Positions 8,634 through 16,952 of a stretch of DNA of 31,526 nucleotides are shown piece by piece (positions within the stretch are counted from its first letter, which is position 1; each line of letters opens with the position of its first letter). The notes under the pieces are model-generated. The model was given only the letters and a program-made list of their open reading frames with translations, was not told where the DNA came from and searched no databases. A program made the translations under genes and the position numbers. Source of the DNA: CAYQOX01 sp964419335 (lineage in GTDB: Bacteria > Hinthialibacterota > Hinthialibacteria > Hinthialibacterales > Hinthialibacteraceae); NCBI GenBank assembly GCA_964419335.1, contig CAYQOX010000047.1, positions 1 to 31,526 of the forward strand. Direction: 5' to 3'.

Positions 8634-9785
8634 TTACACATAGGCGAGCTGATTCACAACCCACTCCCGAATTTTCTTGATCTCGGGAGACTCCTGCTGC
8701 AACTTTCCTTCCACCACATAAGGCTGAATCATATCCTGCCCCGCCCGGGAGTCATTCTTTCGCCAAGACACAATCTCCCGCTGATCAAATCGGGGACCAT
8801 GATTCAACAAGCGCTTCCGCCCAGACCACTTCCCCCGCTTGGAATGAGGCACTCCATCAATCTCCACAATATCAAAGGAAAAGTCTATCACCGGCGCATT
8901 ACTTATGAAAGTACCCACGCCATACCCATAACAGACTTCATTCAATTCACGAATCCGCTCCGCCGTCATCCCCCCACTCGCCACGATCCGCACTTTCTCA
9001 TAACCCCGTAAATCCAATTCCCACCGTATTTCTTGTAATAATTTCAAAAAATCCCCCCGCCGCGACGAAGGTGTGTCCACCCGAATGCCGTATAATTGAT
9101 TCTCCATCGCTTCCGCAATCCGCACCGCCTCAAAACGCTCATCCTGATAGGTATCGATCAAGGCTATACGGGGCACTTTCGGATCAATGATCGCATCAAA
9201 CAACTTCATCGTTTCCACCGTATCCCCCACCAGCAGCACCAAGGCATGAGGAACTGTTCCCGAAGCGTTTAGGCCTAACCGCTTGGCCGCCTCTACATTC
9301 GAAAATCCCATGCAGCCTCCCACAAAGGCACTGCGCTCAATCATCGGCGCTAACCCCGGATGAATCCGCCGGGTGCCAAAACTTAACACCGGCCGCCCTT
9401 CCGCCTCATGCACACACTGAGCCGTTCGCGTCGCTACCCCCGAAGCATGACAAAGAAATCCCAACCAGGCGGTCTCATACACACACAAATCTTTATAATC
9501 CCCAATGAGATACGCCACCGGCTCCTCCGGCCGAATCAAGGTGCCTTCCGCTACACTATAAAGATCAATCGGCTTGCCCAGTCGCTCCAAACTGATGATC
9601 AATTCTTCCAACCCGGCAAAAACCGCCCACTCCGTCCCTTCCGGAAAAGAATTCGCCCGGAATTCCATCACCACTGGCTTGCTAATTCCAGTCTCTTCCA
9701 GAATCTTCTGGGCTCTCTGAAAATACGAATCCGTTACATCTCCCGATAGTATTTCTTCATCATTGGCTACATAAAAACGTTTCAT
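8634..9785 (-). CDS. pncB: Nicotinate phosphoribosyltransferase
   Basis: A protein of 383 residues. The family converts nicotinate and PRPP to nicotinate mononucleotide in the Preiss-Handler NAD salvage pathway. The early 'D-V-T-D-S-Y-F', the active-site 'S-F-G-T-R-R-I-H-P-G' (H142 is the expected phosphorylated histidine), 'G-T-V-P-H-A-L' and 'R-I-V-A-S-G-G-M' are visible in order. Length and motifs fit the shorter archaeal/Thermotoga-like branch rather than the longer E. coli PncB. The C-terminal tail from about residue 310 lacks cysteines, although the archaeal enzyme of known structure ends in a small zinc-knuckle-like domain. The gene lies 82 bases after the comB-like gene and 35 before the permeases. 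No clear Shine-Dalgarno precedes the ATG. Confidence 0.93.
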   Translation of the reverse strand: MKRFYVANDEEILSGDVTDSYFQRAQKILEETGISKPVVMEFRANSFPEGTEWAVFAGLEELIISLERLGKPIDLYSVAEGTLIRPEEPVAYLIGDYKDLCVYETAWLGFLCHASGVATRTAQCVHEAEGRPVLSFGTRRIHPGLAPMIERSAFVGGCMGFSNVEAAKRLGLNASGTVPHALVLLVGDTVETMKLFDAIIDPKVPRIALIDTYQDERFEAVRIAEAMENQLYGIRVDTPSSRRGDFLKLLQEIRWELDLRGYEKVRIVASGGMTAERIRELNEVCYGYGVGTFISNAPVIDFSFDIVEIDGVPHSKRGKWSGRKRLLNHGPRFDQREIVSWRKNDSRAGQDMIQPYVVEGKLQQESPEIKKIREWVVNQLAYV

Positions 9786-9867
9786 AATCGATAACTTTCA
9801 ATCTACTCTCTCTGTTGGAAGTCTTGCTTTATCCCTTTATTTTATAACCATCAAGCCTACGATCAAA

Positions 9868-10626
9868 TCACGAAAACACCCCATCATGACTCGCCCTTGT
9901 AATCTTTCCATTCCTCATCTCCGGCACAATCTCACGGGTATCCACCTGAACACAAGCCGGCAAATCTTCCCCCAATCCCACTTCTTCCAAATAACGCCCA
10001 TGCGTACACCGTTGCACCATCTCCAACAATCGATCCTTATAAAGCGAATACAAATCCGCCGCCGTAATCGCCGAATCGGTTAACTGCATCTTCTGAGACG
10101 ATCGCTCCAAAATCCGCGTGATAATCGCCCCCAAACAAACCGTGTCTTCCAAACAATACCGCTCCAATCGCCCGGCCACCACAAACAACACGGAGGGGAT
10201 CGACGCCTCCCGCTCCACAATCGTATCCGCCACCGCGGATACATTATTAAACGAGGCAATGTAAACCGCCTGCGCAGCCGAAGCCGCCACCAACGCCTTC
10301 GTCCCATTGGTCGTAAGATGCACCAAGGTCTTCCCTCGCACCACCTCGGGCGCGTACTCTAACGGGGAATTCCCCAAGTCATACCCCTTCCGCTTAAACC
10401 CATCCTTTTCCCCGCCCAAAAGCACCGGGATCCCCTGCTCCTGCAACACCGTATACACTCCCCGGGCGGTCGCATCGTTCTCTTGCGGCAAAATCGAAAC
10501 CGCCCCATGCTGAAGCGCTTCAATCATCACCGTCGTCGCCCGCAAAACATCCGCTACCACCACCACACTTTTCTCTAGATCCATCGCTTTTAATTCGTTT
10601 CGTGAAAACAAAACATCCAATAACAC
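9868..10626 (-). CDS. comB: ComB-like 2-phosphosulfolactate phosphatase family protein
   Basis: A protein of 252 residues. ComB hydrolyses 2-phosphosulfolactate to sulfolactate in coenzyme M synthesis, but many bacteria that do not make coenzyme M carry it, so its role here is open. Family marks are 'V-V-A-D-V-L-R-A-T-T' near residue 25, 'G-G-E-K-D-G', 'L-G-N-S-P-L-E-Y', 'L-T-T-N-G-T-K-A' near residue 108 and 'L-E-D-T-V-C-L-G-A'. The start is GTG at 10624-10626, with AAGGAGA about eight bases upstream. It is the first gene of the minus-strand unit and is divergent from sbcC. No comA, comC or other coenzyme M gene is in the window. Confidence 0.9.
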   Translation of the reverse strand: MLLDVLFSRNELKAMDLEKSVVVVADVLRATTVMIEALQHGAVSILPQENDATARGVYTVLQEQGIPVLLGGEKDGFKRKGYDLGNSPLEYAPEVVRGKTLVHLTTNGTKALVAASAAQAVYIASFNNVSAVADTIVEREASIPSVLFVVAGRLERYCLEDTVCLGAIITRILERSSQKMQLTDSAITAADLYSLYKDRLLEMVQRCTHGRYLEEVGLGEDLPACVQVDTREIVPEMRNGKITRASHDGVFS

Positions 10627-10848
10627 CGCTCGTGTCTCCTTGCTGCAAGATCAAAATGTAACGACCAACAATGATCTCTTTCCTTTTAATCCGTCCCAAA
10701 TCATAATCCCTTTTTTCCCGAAATGATAGTTATAGAATGATTGTAAATCGTTAACCATCGTACGAATTCCGGAGAAAGGGACCCTAGACCCAATTCCTAC
10801 TCAACCGCTCATGAACCTTACACCCAAAATCCTTTTACGAGACCACCC
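10627..10848. other. Divergent intergenic region between comB and sbcC
   Basis: 222 bases separate two divergently transcribed genes and must hold promoters for both. A TATAGAAT stretch at 10731-10738 resembles a -10 element for sbcC but has no acceptable -35 partner. I see no strong hairpin, repeat or RNA gene. Confidence 0.5.
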
Positions 10849-13800
10849 ATGATCCCGATCGAATTATCCCTCCGTAACTTTTTGTCCTATGGTGAAAACT
10901 GCGCCCCCCTGGACTTCACTTCCTTCCATCTCGCGTGCCTCTCCGGCGGGAATGGACATGGAAAATCCGCCCTCCTCGAGGCCATGACCTGGGCGGTCTG
11001 GGGCGAAGCCCGCAAAGCCAGCTACAGCCGCACTCCCGATGCCGACCTCCTCCGCCTCAACACCGACCACATGAGCGTCCAATTCCGCTTTCAACTCAAC
11101 GACCGTGAATACCGCATCCTTCGCGATTATCACCGCAAAAGACACAGCGGCAAACTCGAATTCTACGGCCGCCGCTCCCCCAACGAAGATTACCAACTCC
11201 TCACCGGCAGCACCAAACGTGAAACCCAAAAGCGCATTATCAATACCCTCGGCCTCGACTACCGCACCTTCATTAATTCGTCCTTCCTCCAACAAGGCAA
11301 AGCCGACGAATTTACCCGCCAATCCCCCCAAGACCGCAAAGAAATCTTAGCCACCATCTTAGGCCTCCAATACTACGAACAACTCCTGGAAGAAACCAAG
11401 CAGCACTGGAGTTTCTGCCGCGCGGAAATTCGAAACCTCGAAGACAATATCAAGACCATCCAACAAGAATTAACCTCCGAGCAGGACATTCAAGCCCAAG
11501 AAAAAACCTGCCAGGAAGAATTCACTTCCCTCCAAGCCTCCATCGAACATGCCCAGCAACTCGAAAAAAATCTCCTTGATGAAATCCACCAACTCCGCCT
11601 CATCAAAGACCGCATCGAATACCAAAACCGCGCACTCGAAGAAACCAAAAAACGTGATCTCGAACTCTCCCAACGCATCGCCCAACTCGAACAAGAACAA
11701 CACTCCCTCCAAGAAATTCTCAACCGGCGAAATGAAATTGAACAACAAAATCAGCGCCTCGACGCCGTCAATCAACAACTCAACCAGCTCCTCGAGGTCG
11801 AACAGCAATACCGCGAATGGACCGCCCAATGCGATGCCCTGAACCAACAAATTGAGGAAGCCCGCTCTTCCCATCGCGAAAAACTCGCCTCCCTCAAGAG
11901 CGAGCTACAACAAGCCCAACAAAGCCTCCAAGAAACCCAACCTCTCCTCGATCAGAAAGACGAGATCGAACAAAATCATCAACGCTACCAAAACCTCCTG
12001 CAAGAATACCGCCGGCTCGAATCCCTGCGCCCCGAATTTGAAAACCATCAGAAAATCCTCCAAGAACTCGTCCAACAAATCAACGAAGAAAAACAGAAAC
12101 TCATCCAACGCCTCGCGACTCTCCAAGGCCAAACCCAGCGCCTTCCCACTCTCGAACAAGAAATCCAAACCCTCAACACCGCCCTCCAGCAGCAAGAAGA
12201 ACTCAACCAACGCTACGACCAAGCCACCCAGACCCTGAACCAAATCACCGAAGAAGGCCAGGAGAATAACCGTAAATTGGAACAAGCCCTAAGCGAGAAA
12301 CATCACGGCTCCACCCAACTCAACACCCTCCACGAAAAAATCCACGTGATGCAGCAAGACACCGCCCACGAATGCCCCCTCTGCCAATCTCCCTTAGACG
12401 AAAGCCGGAAAAACCAAATTCTGCAGCAATTCCAACATGAAATTCAAAACCTCCAAAACCGCATCCAAGCCCGCGAAAAAGAAATCACCGAGCGCCAATC
12501 CCGGCGCGATGAACTCGCCGCCCGTTATCACCAACAGCAGCAAACCATCCAACAACTCGAACGGCAACGCGCCCAACTCCATCAATCCCAACAACGCCTA
12601 AACGAACTCGCTTCCGAAAAGTCCAAACTCCAGCAACTCGAGCAGGAATGCAAACATCTCCAAGCCCTCCTCGATCAAGACAACTACGCCCACGAACTCA
12701 AAGCCAAAAAAGAGCAAATCCAACACGCCTTATCCCAATCCCCATTTGATCCCCAAGCCCTCGCCTCCATCAACCAACAACTCCAAGACAACCGCCAGCA
12801 TGAAACCCAGTGGGAACGCCTTCAAGAAGCCCTACAGCGCCGCCACACCGCCCAAGAGCAAATCCCCGCTCTGCAAGATACAATCAACCGCATGCAGCAA
12901 GAACTGGATGAACATCAGCTCGCTCTCCCGGAACAAAAACAGCGCGATGCCCTCCACCAGCAAATCGCCCCTCTGGAAAAACAACTGCAACAACGAAAAT
13001 CCCTCCAACAAGAACAATATCAACTCCGCAACGCCCTCACCGAATGGAAGCAACTCCAAAACGCCACCGAACGCCTTCCTCACATTCGCGAAGAACTCCA
13101 AACGTGCCGCCAACAACGCCAACATAACCGAGAACGCCAACACGAACTCAAACAAGAAATCGAACAATCCCAACCCAAACTCGACGAACTCAAACAACAG
13201 GAAGCCCATCTCCAAACCTACGAAGCCCAACGCCAACGCCAAGAAGAACAAAGAAACCAAATCCAATACAAACTCGGCGCTCTTCAAGAACGCCTCTCCC
13301 ACCTCCAAAACCGCCGCCAGGAAATGCAGCAATCTCACCAGCAGCTCACCCAACTTCGCCGGGATGAGAAAGTCTATTCCATCCTCAAAACCGCCTTCAG
13401 CCGCGACGGCATCCCCGCCATGATCGTCGACCAATCCCTCCCCGAACTGGAAAACGACGCCAACCGCCTCCTCCATCGCCTCTCCGAAGGCCGTTGCTCG
13501 CTCACCCTCGAATCCCAGCGGGAGAAAAAATCCGGCGGCATCGCCGAAACCTTGGACATCAAAATCAGCGACGAACTCGGTACCCGCGATTACGAAATGT
13601 TTAGCGGCGGCGAAGCCTTCCGCACCGACCTCGCCCTCCGCATCGCTCTCTCCCAATTACTCTGCCGCCGCGCGGGCAGCCAACTGCAACTGCTGGTCAT
13701 CGACGAAGGCTTTGGCTCCCAAGACGCCCCCGGACTCAACCATGTGGTCGATGCCATCGACGAAATCAAAGACGAATTTGAGAAAATCCTCCTCGTTACT

Positions 13801-13896
13801 CATCTGGAAGAACTCAAAGATAAATTCATGGTCCGCATCGAAGTAACCAAAGAACCCGGCCTAGGCTCCCGCTTTGAAATCATCCATACCCTGTAG
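10849..13896 (+). CDS. sbcC: SbcC/Rad50-type exonuclease ATPase subunit
   Basis: A protein of 1015 residues with the complete SMC-like layout. Walker A is 'G-G-N-G-H-G-K-S' at 33-40. Two long glutamine- and glutamate-rich coiled coils run over about 180-500 and 520-860, joined by a zinc hook C509-P-L-C512. The ABC signature 'F-S-G-G-E-A-F-R' lies at 918-925 and Walker B, ending D952-E953, follows. With the nuclease SbcD the family opens hairpins and processes double-strand breaks. Here sbcD is not adjacent: the upstream neighbour is a divergent comB-like gene and downstream is a sugar-related gene. The start context has no clear Shine-Dalgarno, but the N-terminus fits the family exactly. Runs of CAA and GAA codons reflect the coiled coil. 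Confidence 0.95.
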   Translation: MIPIELSLRNFLSYGENCAPLDFTSFHLACLSGGNGHGKSALLEAMTWAVWGEARKASYSRTPDADLLRLNTDHMSVQFRFQLNDREYRILRDYHRKRHSGKLEFYGRRSPNEDYQLLTGSTKRETQKRIINTLGLDYRTFINSSFLQQGKADEFTRQSPQDRKEILATILGLQYYEQLLEETKQHWSFCRAEIRNLEDNIKTIQQELTSEQDIQAQEKTCQEEFTSLQASIEHAQQLEKNLLDEIHQLRLIKDRIEYQNRALEETKKRDLELSQRIAQLEQEQHSLQEILNRRNEIEQQNQRLDAVNQQLNQLLEVEQQYREWTAQCDALNQQIEEARSSHREKLASLKSELQQAQQSLQETQPLLDQKDEIEQNHQRYQNLLQEYRRLESLRPEFENHQKILQELVQQINEEKQKLIQRLATLQGQTQRLPTLEQEIQTLNTALQQQEELNQRYDQATQTLNQITEEGQENNRKLEQALSEKHHGSTQLNTLHEKIHVMQQDTAHECPLCQSPLDESRKNQILQQFQHEIQNLQNRIQAREKEITERQSRRDELAARYHQQQQTIQQLERQRAQLHQSQQRLNELASEKSKLQQLEQECKHLQALLDQDNYAHELKAKKEQIQHALSQSPFDPQALASINQQLQDNRQHETQWERLQEALQRRHTAQEQIPALQDTINRMQQELDEHQLALPEQKQRDALHQQIAPLEKQLQQRKSLQQEQYQLRNALTEWKQLQNATERLPHIREELQTCRQQRQHNRERQHELKQEIEQSQPKLDELKQQEAHLQTYEAQRQRQEEQRNQIQYKLGALQERLSHLQNRRQEMQQSHQQLTQLRRDEKVYSILKTAFSRDGIPAMIVDQSLPELENDANRLLHRLSEGRCSLTLESQREKKSGGIAETLDIKISDELGTRDYEMFSGGEAFRTDLALRIALSQLLCRRAGSQLQLLVIDEGFGSQDAPGLNHVVDAIDEIKDEFEKILLVTHLEELKDKFMVRIEVTKEPGLGSRFEIIHTL

Positions 13897-13988
13897 AAAT
13901 CCCTCTCCCCTGCGCCGCACGGCTTGACCTTCCACCAATACTTATTCTATGTTTGAGAAAACCATTTCTCCCGGGAGGCGATAAAAAA

Positions 13989-15263
13989 ATGTTTTCACCC
14001 TCATACAAACGTCTAGCCATCCTGCTCGCAATCACGTTCCTTTCCATCCCTGGCCTGGCGGCCGATCCCATTAACTTGCTCATCATCACCGGCGGCCACG
14101 ATTTTCAACGCGAACCGTTCTTCGCCATGTTCGATCAAATGCAAGAGATCGACTACACCGAACGCCAACATCCCCAAGCCCGGCAACTCTTTGAAGACGG
14201 CCGTGCGGCGGATTACGATGTCATCCTCATGTACGACATGTGGCAGGAAATCACCCCAGAACAAAAACGCGGCTTTCTCCAATACCTCGACTCCGGCAAG
14301 GGCCTGATCGTCCTCCATCACGCCTTGGCCTCCTACCAGGATTGGCCGACTTTCCTCGATATCGTCGGCGGCACCTACATCCTGAATCCCGACGGCCGCG
14401 AAATCGACGACCAAACCCACCCTCCATCCGTCTACAAACATGATGTAGAAATGGACATTAACCTCGCCGACAAGGAGCACCCCATCACCCAAGGGATCTC
14501 GCCTTACCGTATCCTCGACGAAACCTACGGAAAAATGTATATCCGCCCCGGCGTCCATCCCCTCCTCACCTGCAACCATCCTACCAGTACGGGCATCGTA
14601 GGTTGGACCCATAACTACAAACAAGCCAAAGTCGTCGCCATCCAAGGAGGCCACGACCAGCATGCTTACCAAAACCCCAATTTTTCCCAACTCGTGGAAA
14701 ACGCCATCCACGACGCCGCCCAACCCTACGAAAAAATCGCTCTCTTCAACGGCGAAGATTTATCCAACTGGGAAGCCACCGGCAACGCCGATTGGCAAGT
14801 CGAAGATGGCCTGCTCATCGGCCAACAAGGCGAGAACAATGCCCCGGGTGACTTATTCACCCATGATTCCTTCCGCAATTTTGAACTCACCGCTGAATTC
14901 CAAATGCAATGGCCTGCGAACAGCGGCATTTGGTTCCGTTACCAAAACGAGCAGCGCGCCTACCAAGCGGACATCCTCGAATACCAGGATCCCGAATGCT
15001 ACTCCGGAACCTTATACTGCCCCGGTCAAATGTTCTTAGCCATGAACGAGGACAAAGACCTCGTCGATCGCGACGGCTGGAACACCCTCCACGTCCGCTG
15101 CATGGATAACCACATCGCCATCGATCTGAACGGCACCCAAGTCGCCAACCTCCGCGACGAGACCTCCCGTTCTGGAAAAGTGGGAATCCAAATTCATGCC
15201 GGCGACCAATTCAAAGACATGCAAATCAAACTTCGCCGCTTAGACCTCATCGAACTGGAATAA
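13989..15263 (+). CDS. Secreted ThuA-like plus DUF1080 (3-keto-disaccharide hydrolase-like) protein
   Basis: A protein of 424 residues. Residues 1-25 are a signal peptide. Residues 27-240 form a ThuA-like (trehalose-utilization, glutamine-amidotransferase-like fold) domain with 'L-L-I-I-T-G-G-H-D-F', 'G-L-I-V-L-H-H-A-L' and 'I-V-G-G-T-Y'. Residues 245-420 form a DUF1080 domain with 'L-F-N-G-E-D-L-S-N-W', 'D-W-Q-V-E-D-G-L-L-I-G' and 'N-S-G-I-W-F-R-Y'; relatives act on 3-keto-glycosides or bind glycans. I chose the ATG at 13989 because GGGAGG (13973-13978) precedes it by ten bases and the signal peptide then begins properly; a TTG at 13953 would add twelve unlikely residues. A hairpin terminator follows. 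Sugar catabolism in the periplasm or outside the cell is the likely setting. Confidence 0.9.
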   Translation: MFSPSYKRLAILLAITFLSIPGLAADPINLLIITGGHDFQREPFFAMFDQMQEIDYTERQHPQARQLFEDGRAADYDVILMYDMWQEITPEQKRGFLQYLDSGKGLIVLHHALASYQDWPTFLDIVGGTYILNPDGREIDDQTHPPSVYKHDVEMDINLADKEHPITQGISPYRILDETYGKMYIRPGVHPLLTCNHPTSTGIVGWTHNYKQAKVVAIQGGHDQHAYQNPNFSQLVENAIHDAAQPYEKIALFNGEDLSNWEATGNADWQVEDGLLIGQQGENNAPGDLFTHDSFRNFELTAEFQMQWPANSGIWFRYQNEQRAYQADILEYQDPECYSGTLYCPGQMFLAMNEDKDLVDRDGWNTLHVRCMDNHIAIDLNGTQVANLRDETSRSGKVGIQIHAGDQFKDMQIKLRRLDLIELE

Positions 15264-15300
15264 GCATACCCAATCTGCATGCGGAATGAAAAATAACGAT

Positions 15301-15326
15301 GGGCGGCATCTCGCCGCCCTCTCTTC
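15301..15326 (+). terminator. Hairpin terminator after the ThuA-DUF1080 gene
   Basis: GGGCGGC (15301-15307), a five-base loop and GCCGCCC (15313-15319) make a perfect seven-pair stem, followed by a pyrimidine-rich tract with several Ts. It lies 37 bases after the stop codon. On the minus strand the same stem is followed by ATCGTTATTTTT, so it may act in both directions. Confidence 0.7.
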
Positions 15327-15350
15327 CTTTCCCCGCCATACACCTACAAA

Positions 15351-15377
15351 CAAAACAGCCCGCCTCTCGGCGGGCTG
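15351..15377 (-). terminator. Terminator of the minus-strand pseudopilin unit
   Basis: CAGCCCGCC (15356-15364), the loop TCTC and GGCGGGCTG (15369-15377) form a nine-pair stem. Read on the minus strand it is followed at once by TTTTGTTTG, the shape of an intrinsic terminator for transcription coming from 27303 down to 15603. On the plus strand no T-run follows. Confidence 0.8.
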
Positions 15378-15419
15378 CGGAACTTCAATGTTAGCCTTAA
15401 AACTGGTGCAACCGGTATT

Positions 15420-15568
15420 TGAGTACTTTTTGATACATTGAAAAGGAATCGAACCAAAACGCCGAAGGGGCTTGTGTGGAGCGGCTTTCGCAGCAAGCGG
15501 CCCTTAAGGCCGCGCGGAGACAAGCGGAACCCATCCCCAAGGCGTTTTCTCCCACAAAAAAGTACTCA
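15420..15568. mobile_element. MITE-like inverted-repeat element (149 bp, non-coding)
   Basis: Perfect 12-base terminal inverted repeats, TGAGTACTTTTT at 15420-15431 and its complement at 15557-15568, bound a 149-base segment. Inside, further inverted matches exist: AAAACGCC near the left with its complement near the right, and GCTTGT plus GCGGC blocks. The centre is a GCGGCC-CTTAA-GGCCGC hairpin (15497-15513). The whole could fold as a long imperfect stem. No transposase is encoded, and no clear target-site duplication is seen at the ends. It lies in the 3' untranslated stretch between the last gene of the pseudopilin operon and its terminator. A 69-codon minus-strand frame runs through it and is judged spurious. 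Confidence 0.6.
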
Positions 15569-15602
15569 CTTTCGTGATGATCTTTACAACTCCCGAATCC
15601 TA

Positions 15603-16919
15603 TCAATCCACTCGTTCTCGATAATACAAATTACTACGCCGATTCGGCCGCATACCACGATCCCCCGGCCCTCGGCCTTGCAAGAAATTACTACGGGGAT
15701 CAAAACTCCCCGTGGGTCCCGACAACGGCGAAGAGGGATCCATACGCACCACAATGGGAACCACCCCGGTTAACTCCAAATCCTTCTTGCGATTATTCAC
15801 TTCCCCTTCATACTCTAATGTAATGATAATTCGCACCACTCCATCAAAGGGACTGCTGGGCGAAAAGTAAAATCGATTGTTGGGATACTCAGAAATCCGC
15901 TCCCGATTTTGCACTTGTTCAAAACGGTTGTCTTCATAAACATAGAAATTTCCACTTCCCACGCTCTCCGCGATCTCGATTTCTACCATCGCATCCGGAT
16001 CCACCTGACGAATATCAATCGGTTTCCCATCCGATCCAATCACCTGGAAAGTAATCTCTGACTGCTTCCGAGTCCCCTGATTGCCACTCGCCGCGAAATC
16101 ATCCATGTGCATCATCAACATCGGTGGATCAGCAACCGCCTGCAGCGAACGCTGCGTCAAACGCGGGGTTGGCGTAGGAGTAGGTTCGCCTGGACGCACG
16201 GTTGGCCCTGGGGTAAAGGTTGGCTCCGGGGTCCCTTCAGGCGTCGGTTCTGGAGTCACTTCGGGGGTTGGAGTCGGACTGGGATCCTCATCATCACTAC
16301 CGCTGATGTAAGGTACCACTTGAACATTATCAATATAGGCGACCGCCTCTTCGGCTTCCGTGCCTTCTAAATCCTCATAAGGCTCAAACGTAATCTCCAA
16401 TCGGTTTCGACTAGACGATCTTAAACTAAGATAGATTGGTTGCCGCGAACTGAAACTCCCCCCCACCACTCCTTCCGATTGGATCCGGGGAAAAGGTATC
16501 GTTTGCCCTCCTAAAGTAACTTTGACCTGCCCATTGATGATCTTCCCACAAAAATTAATTTCATATTGGGTATAGACCCCATCTGTATTCAAATTTTGGG
16601 ACATCCCTGAGCCCGGTTCGATTTGTACAAAGTGATTGACGTCCTCTTCTCCCGTTACATTCGTAACATCCTCGGCGAAAAGAACAACATCCGATAACCC
16701 CCCAGGCGCACTCCAAGAGGGAGGAGCCAAACCAACTTCAGGGTTCGTCTCAAAATCGCCATTACGTACAATGGTTCGATTTTCTCTCACTCCCGCATCT
16801 ACACAACCTCGGGCTTCATCCATATGCACCGGCGTTGGGGTTGGCTCTTGCCCCCAGGAGAGAGAACCACCCATAACGAAGAGACTCAACATGACAGAAA
16901 GATTAACTATTATTCTCAT
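15603..16919 (-). CDS. Secreted protein: CBM4/9- or DUF642-like domain, Pro-Thr linker, unknown beta domain
   Basis: A protein of 438 residues. Residues 1-23 are a signal peptide, and the mature chain opens with a short PTPTP. Residues about 49-205 show the jelly-roll pattern of CBM4/9- or DUF642-like domains, from 'N-G-D-F-E' (53-57) to 'I-D-N-V-Q-V'. A Pro/Thr/Glu linker spans about 211-256. Residues 262-400 form a second beta-rich domain I do not recognise. The tail is rich in arginine, glycine and asparagine. It is the last gene before the terminator and follows the giant GspK-like gene by 33 bases, so it is very likely co-transcribed with the pseudopilins. It could be cargo, an adhesin or a pilus-associated protein. 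Linkers of this type are common in secreted glycan-binding proteins. Confidence 0.8.
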   Translation of the reverse strand: MRIIVNLSVMLSLFVMGGSLSWGQEPTPTPVHMDEARGCVDAGVRENRTIVRNGDFETNPEVGLAPPSWSAPGGLSDVVLFAEDVTNVTGEEDVNHFVQIEPGSGMSQNLNTDGVYTQYEINFCGKIINGQVKVTLGGQTIPFPRIQSEGVVGGSFSSRQPIYLSLRSSSRNRLEITFEPYEDLEGTEAEEAVAYIDNVQVVPYISGSDDEDPSPTPTPEVTPEPTPEGTPEPTFTPGPTVRPGEPTPTPTPRLTQRSLQAVADPPMLMMHMDDFAASGNQGTRKQSEITFQVIGSDGKPIDIRQVDPDAMVEIEIAESVGSGNFYVYEDNRFEQVQNRERISEYPNNRFYFSPSSPFDGVVRIIITLEYEGEVNNRKKDLELTGVVPIVVRMDPSSPLSGPTGSFDPRSNFLQGRGPGDRGMRPNRRSNLYYRERVD

Positions 16920-16952
16920 GATCGTTATCCAATATTCTTCAACAATTCTTTT

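Noticed and set aside
12832..13656. A 274-codon minus-strand frame inside sbcC
   Set aside because: It mirrors the Gln/Glu-rich coiled coil and ATPase motifs of sbcC, giving a low-complexity Leu/Phe/Gly protein.
13924..13950. TTGACC with a downstream AT-rich stretch as a promoter for the ThuA-DUF1080 gene
   Set aside because: No -10 hexamer with more than three matches at 15-18 bases spacing.
13953..13988. An upstream TTG start for the ThuA-DUF1080 gene
   Set aside because: A strong GGGAGG points to the ATG at 13989, and the extra residues would disturb the signal peptide.
15397..15606. A 69-codon minus-strand frame between the terminators and the last pseudopilin-operon gene
   Set aside because: It runs through the inverted-repeat element and has no ribosome site or family look; the inverted-repeat structure explains the sequence better.
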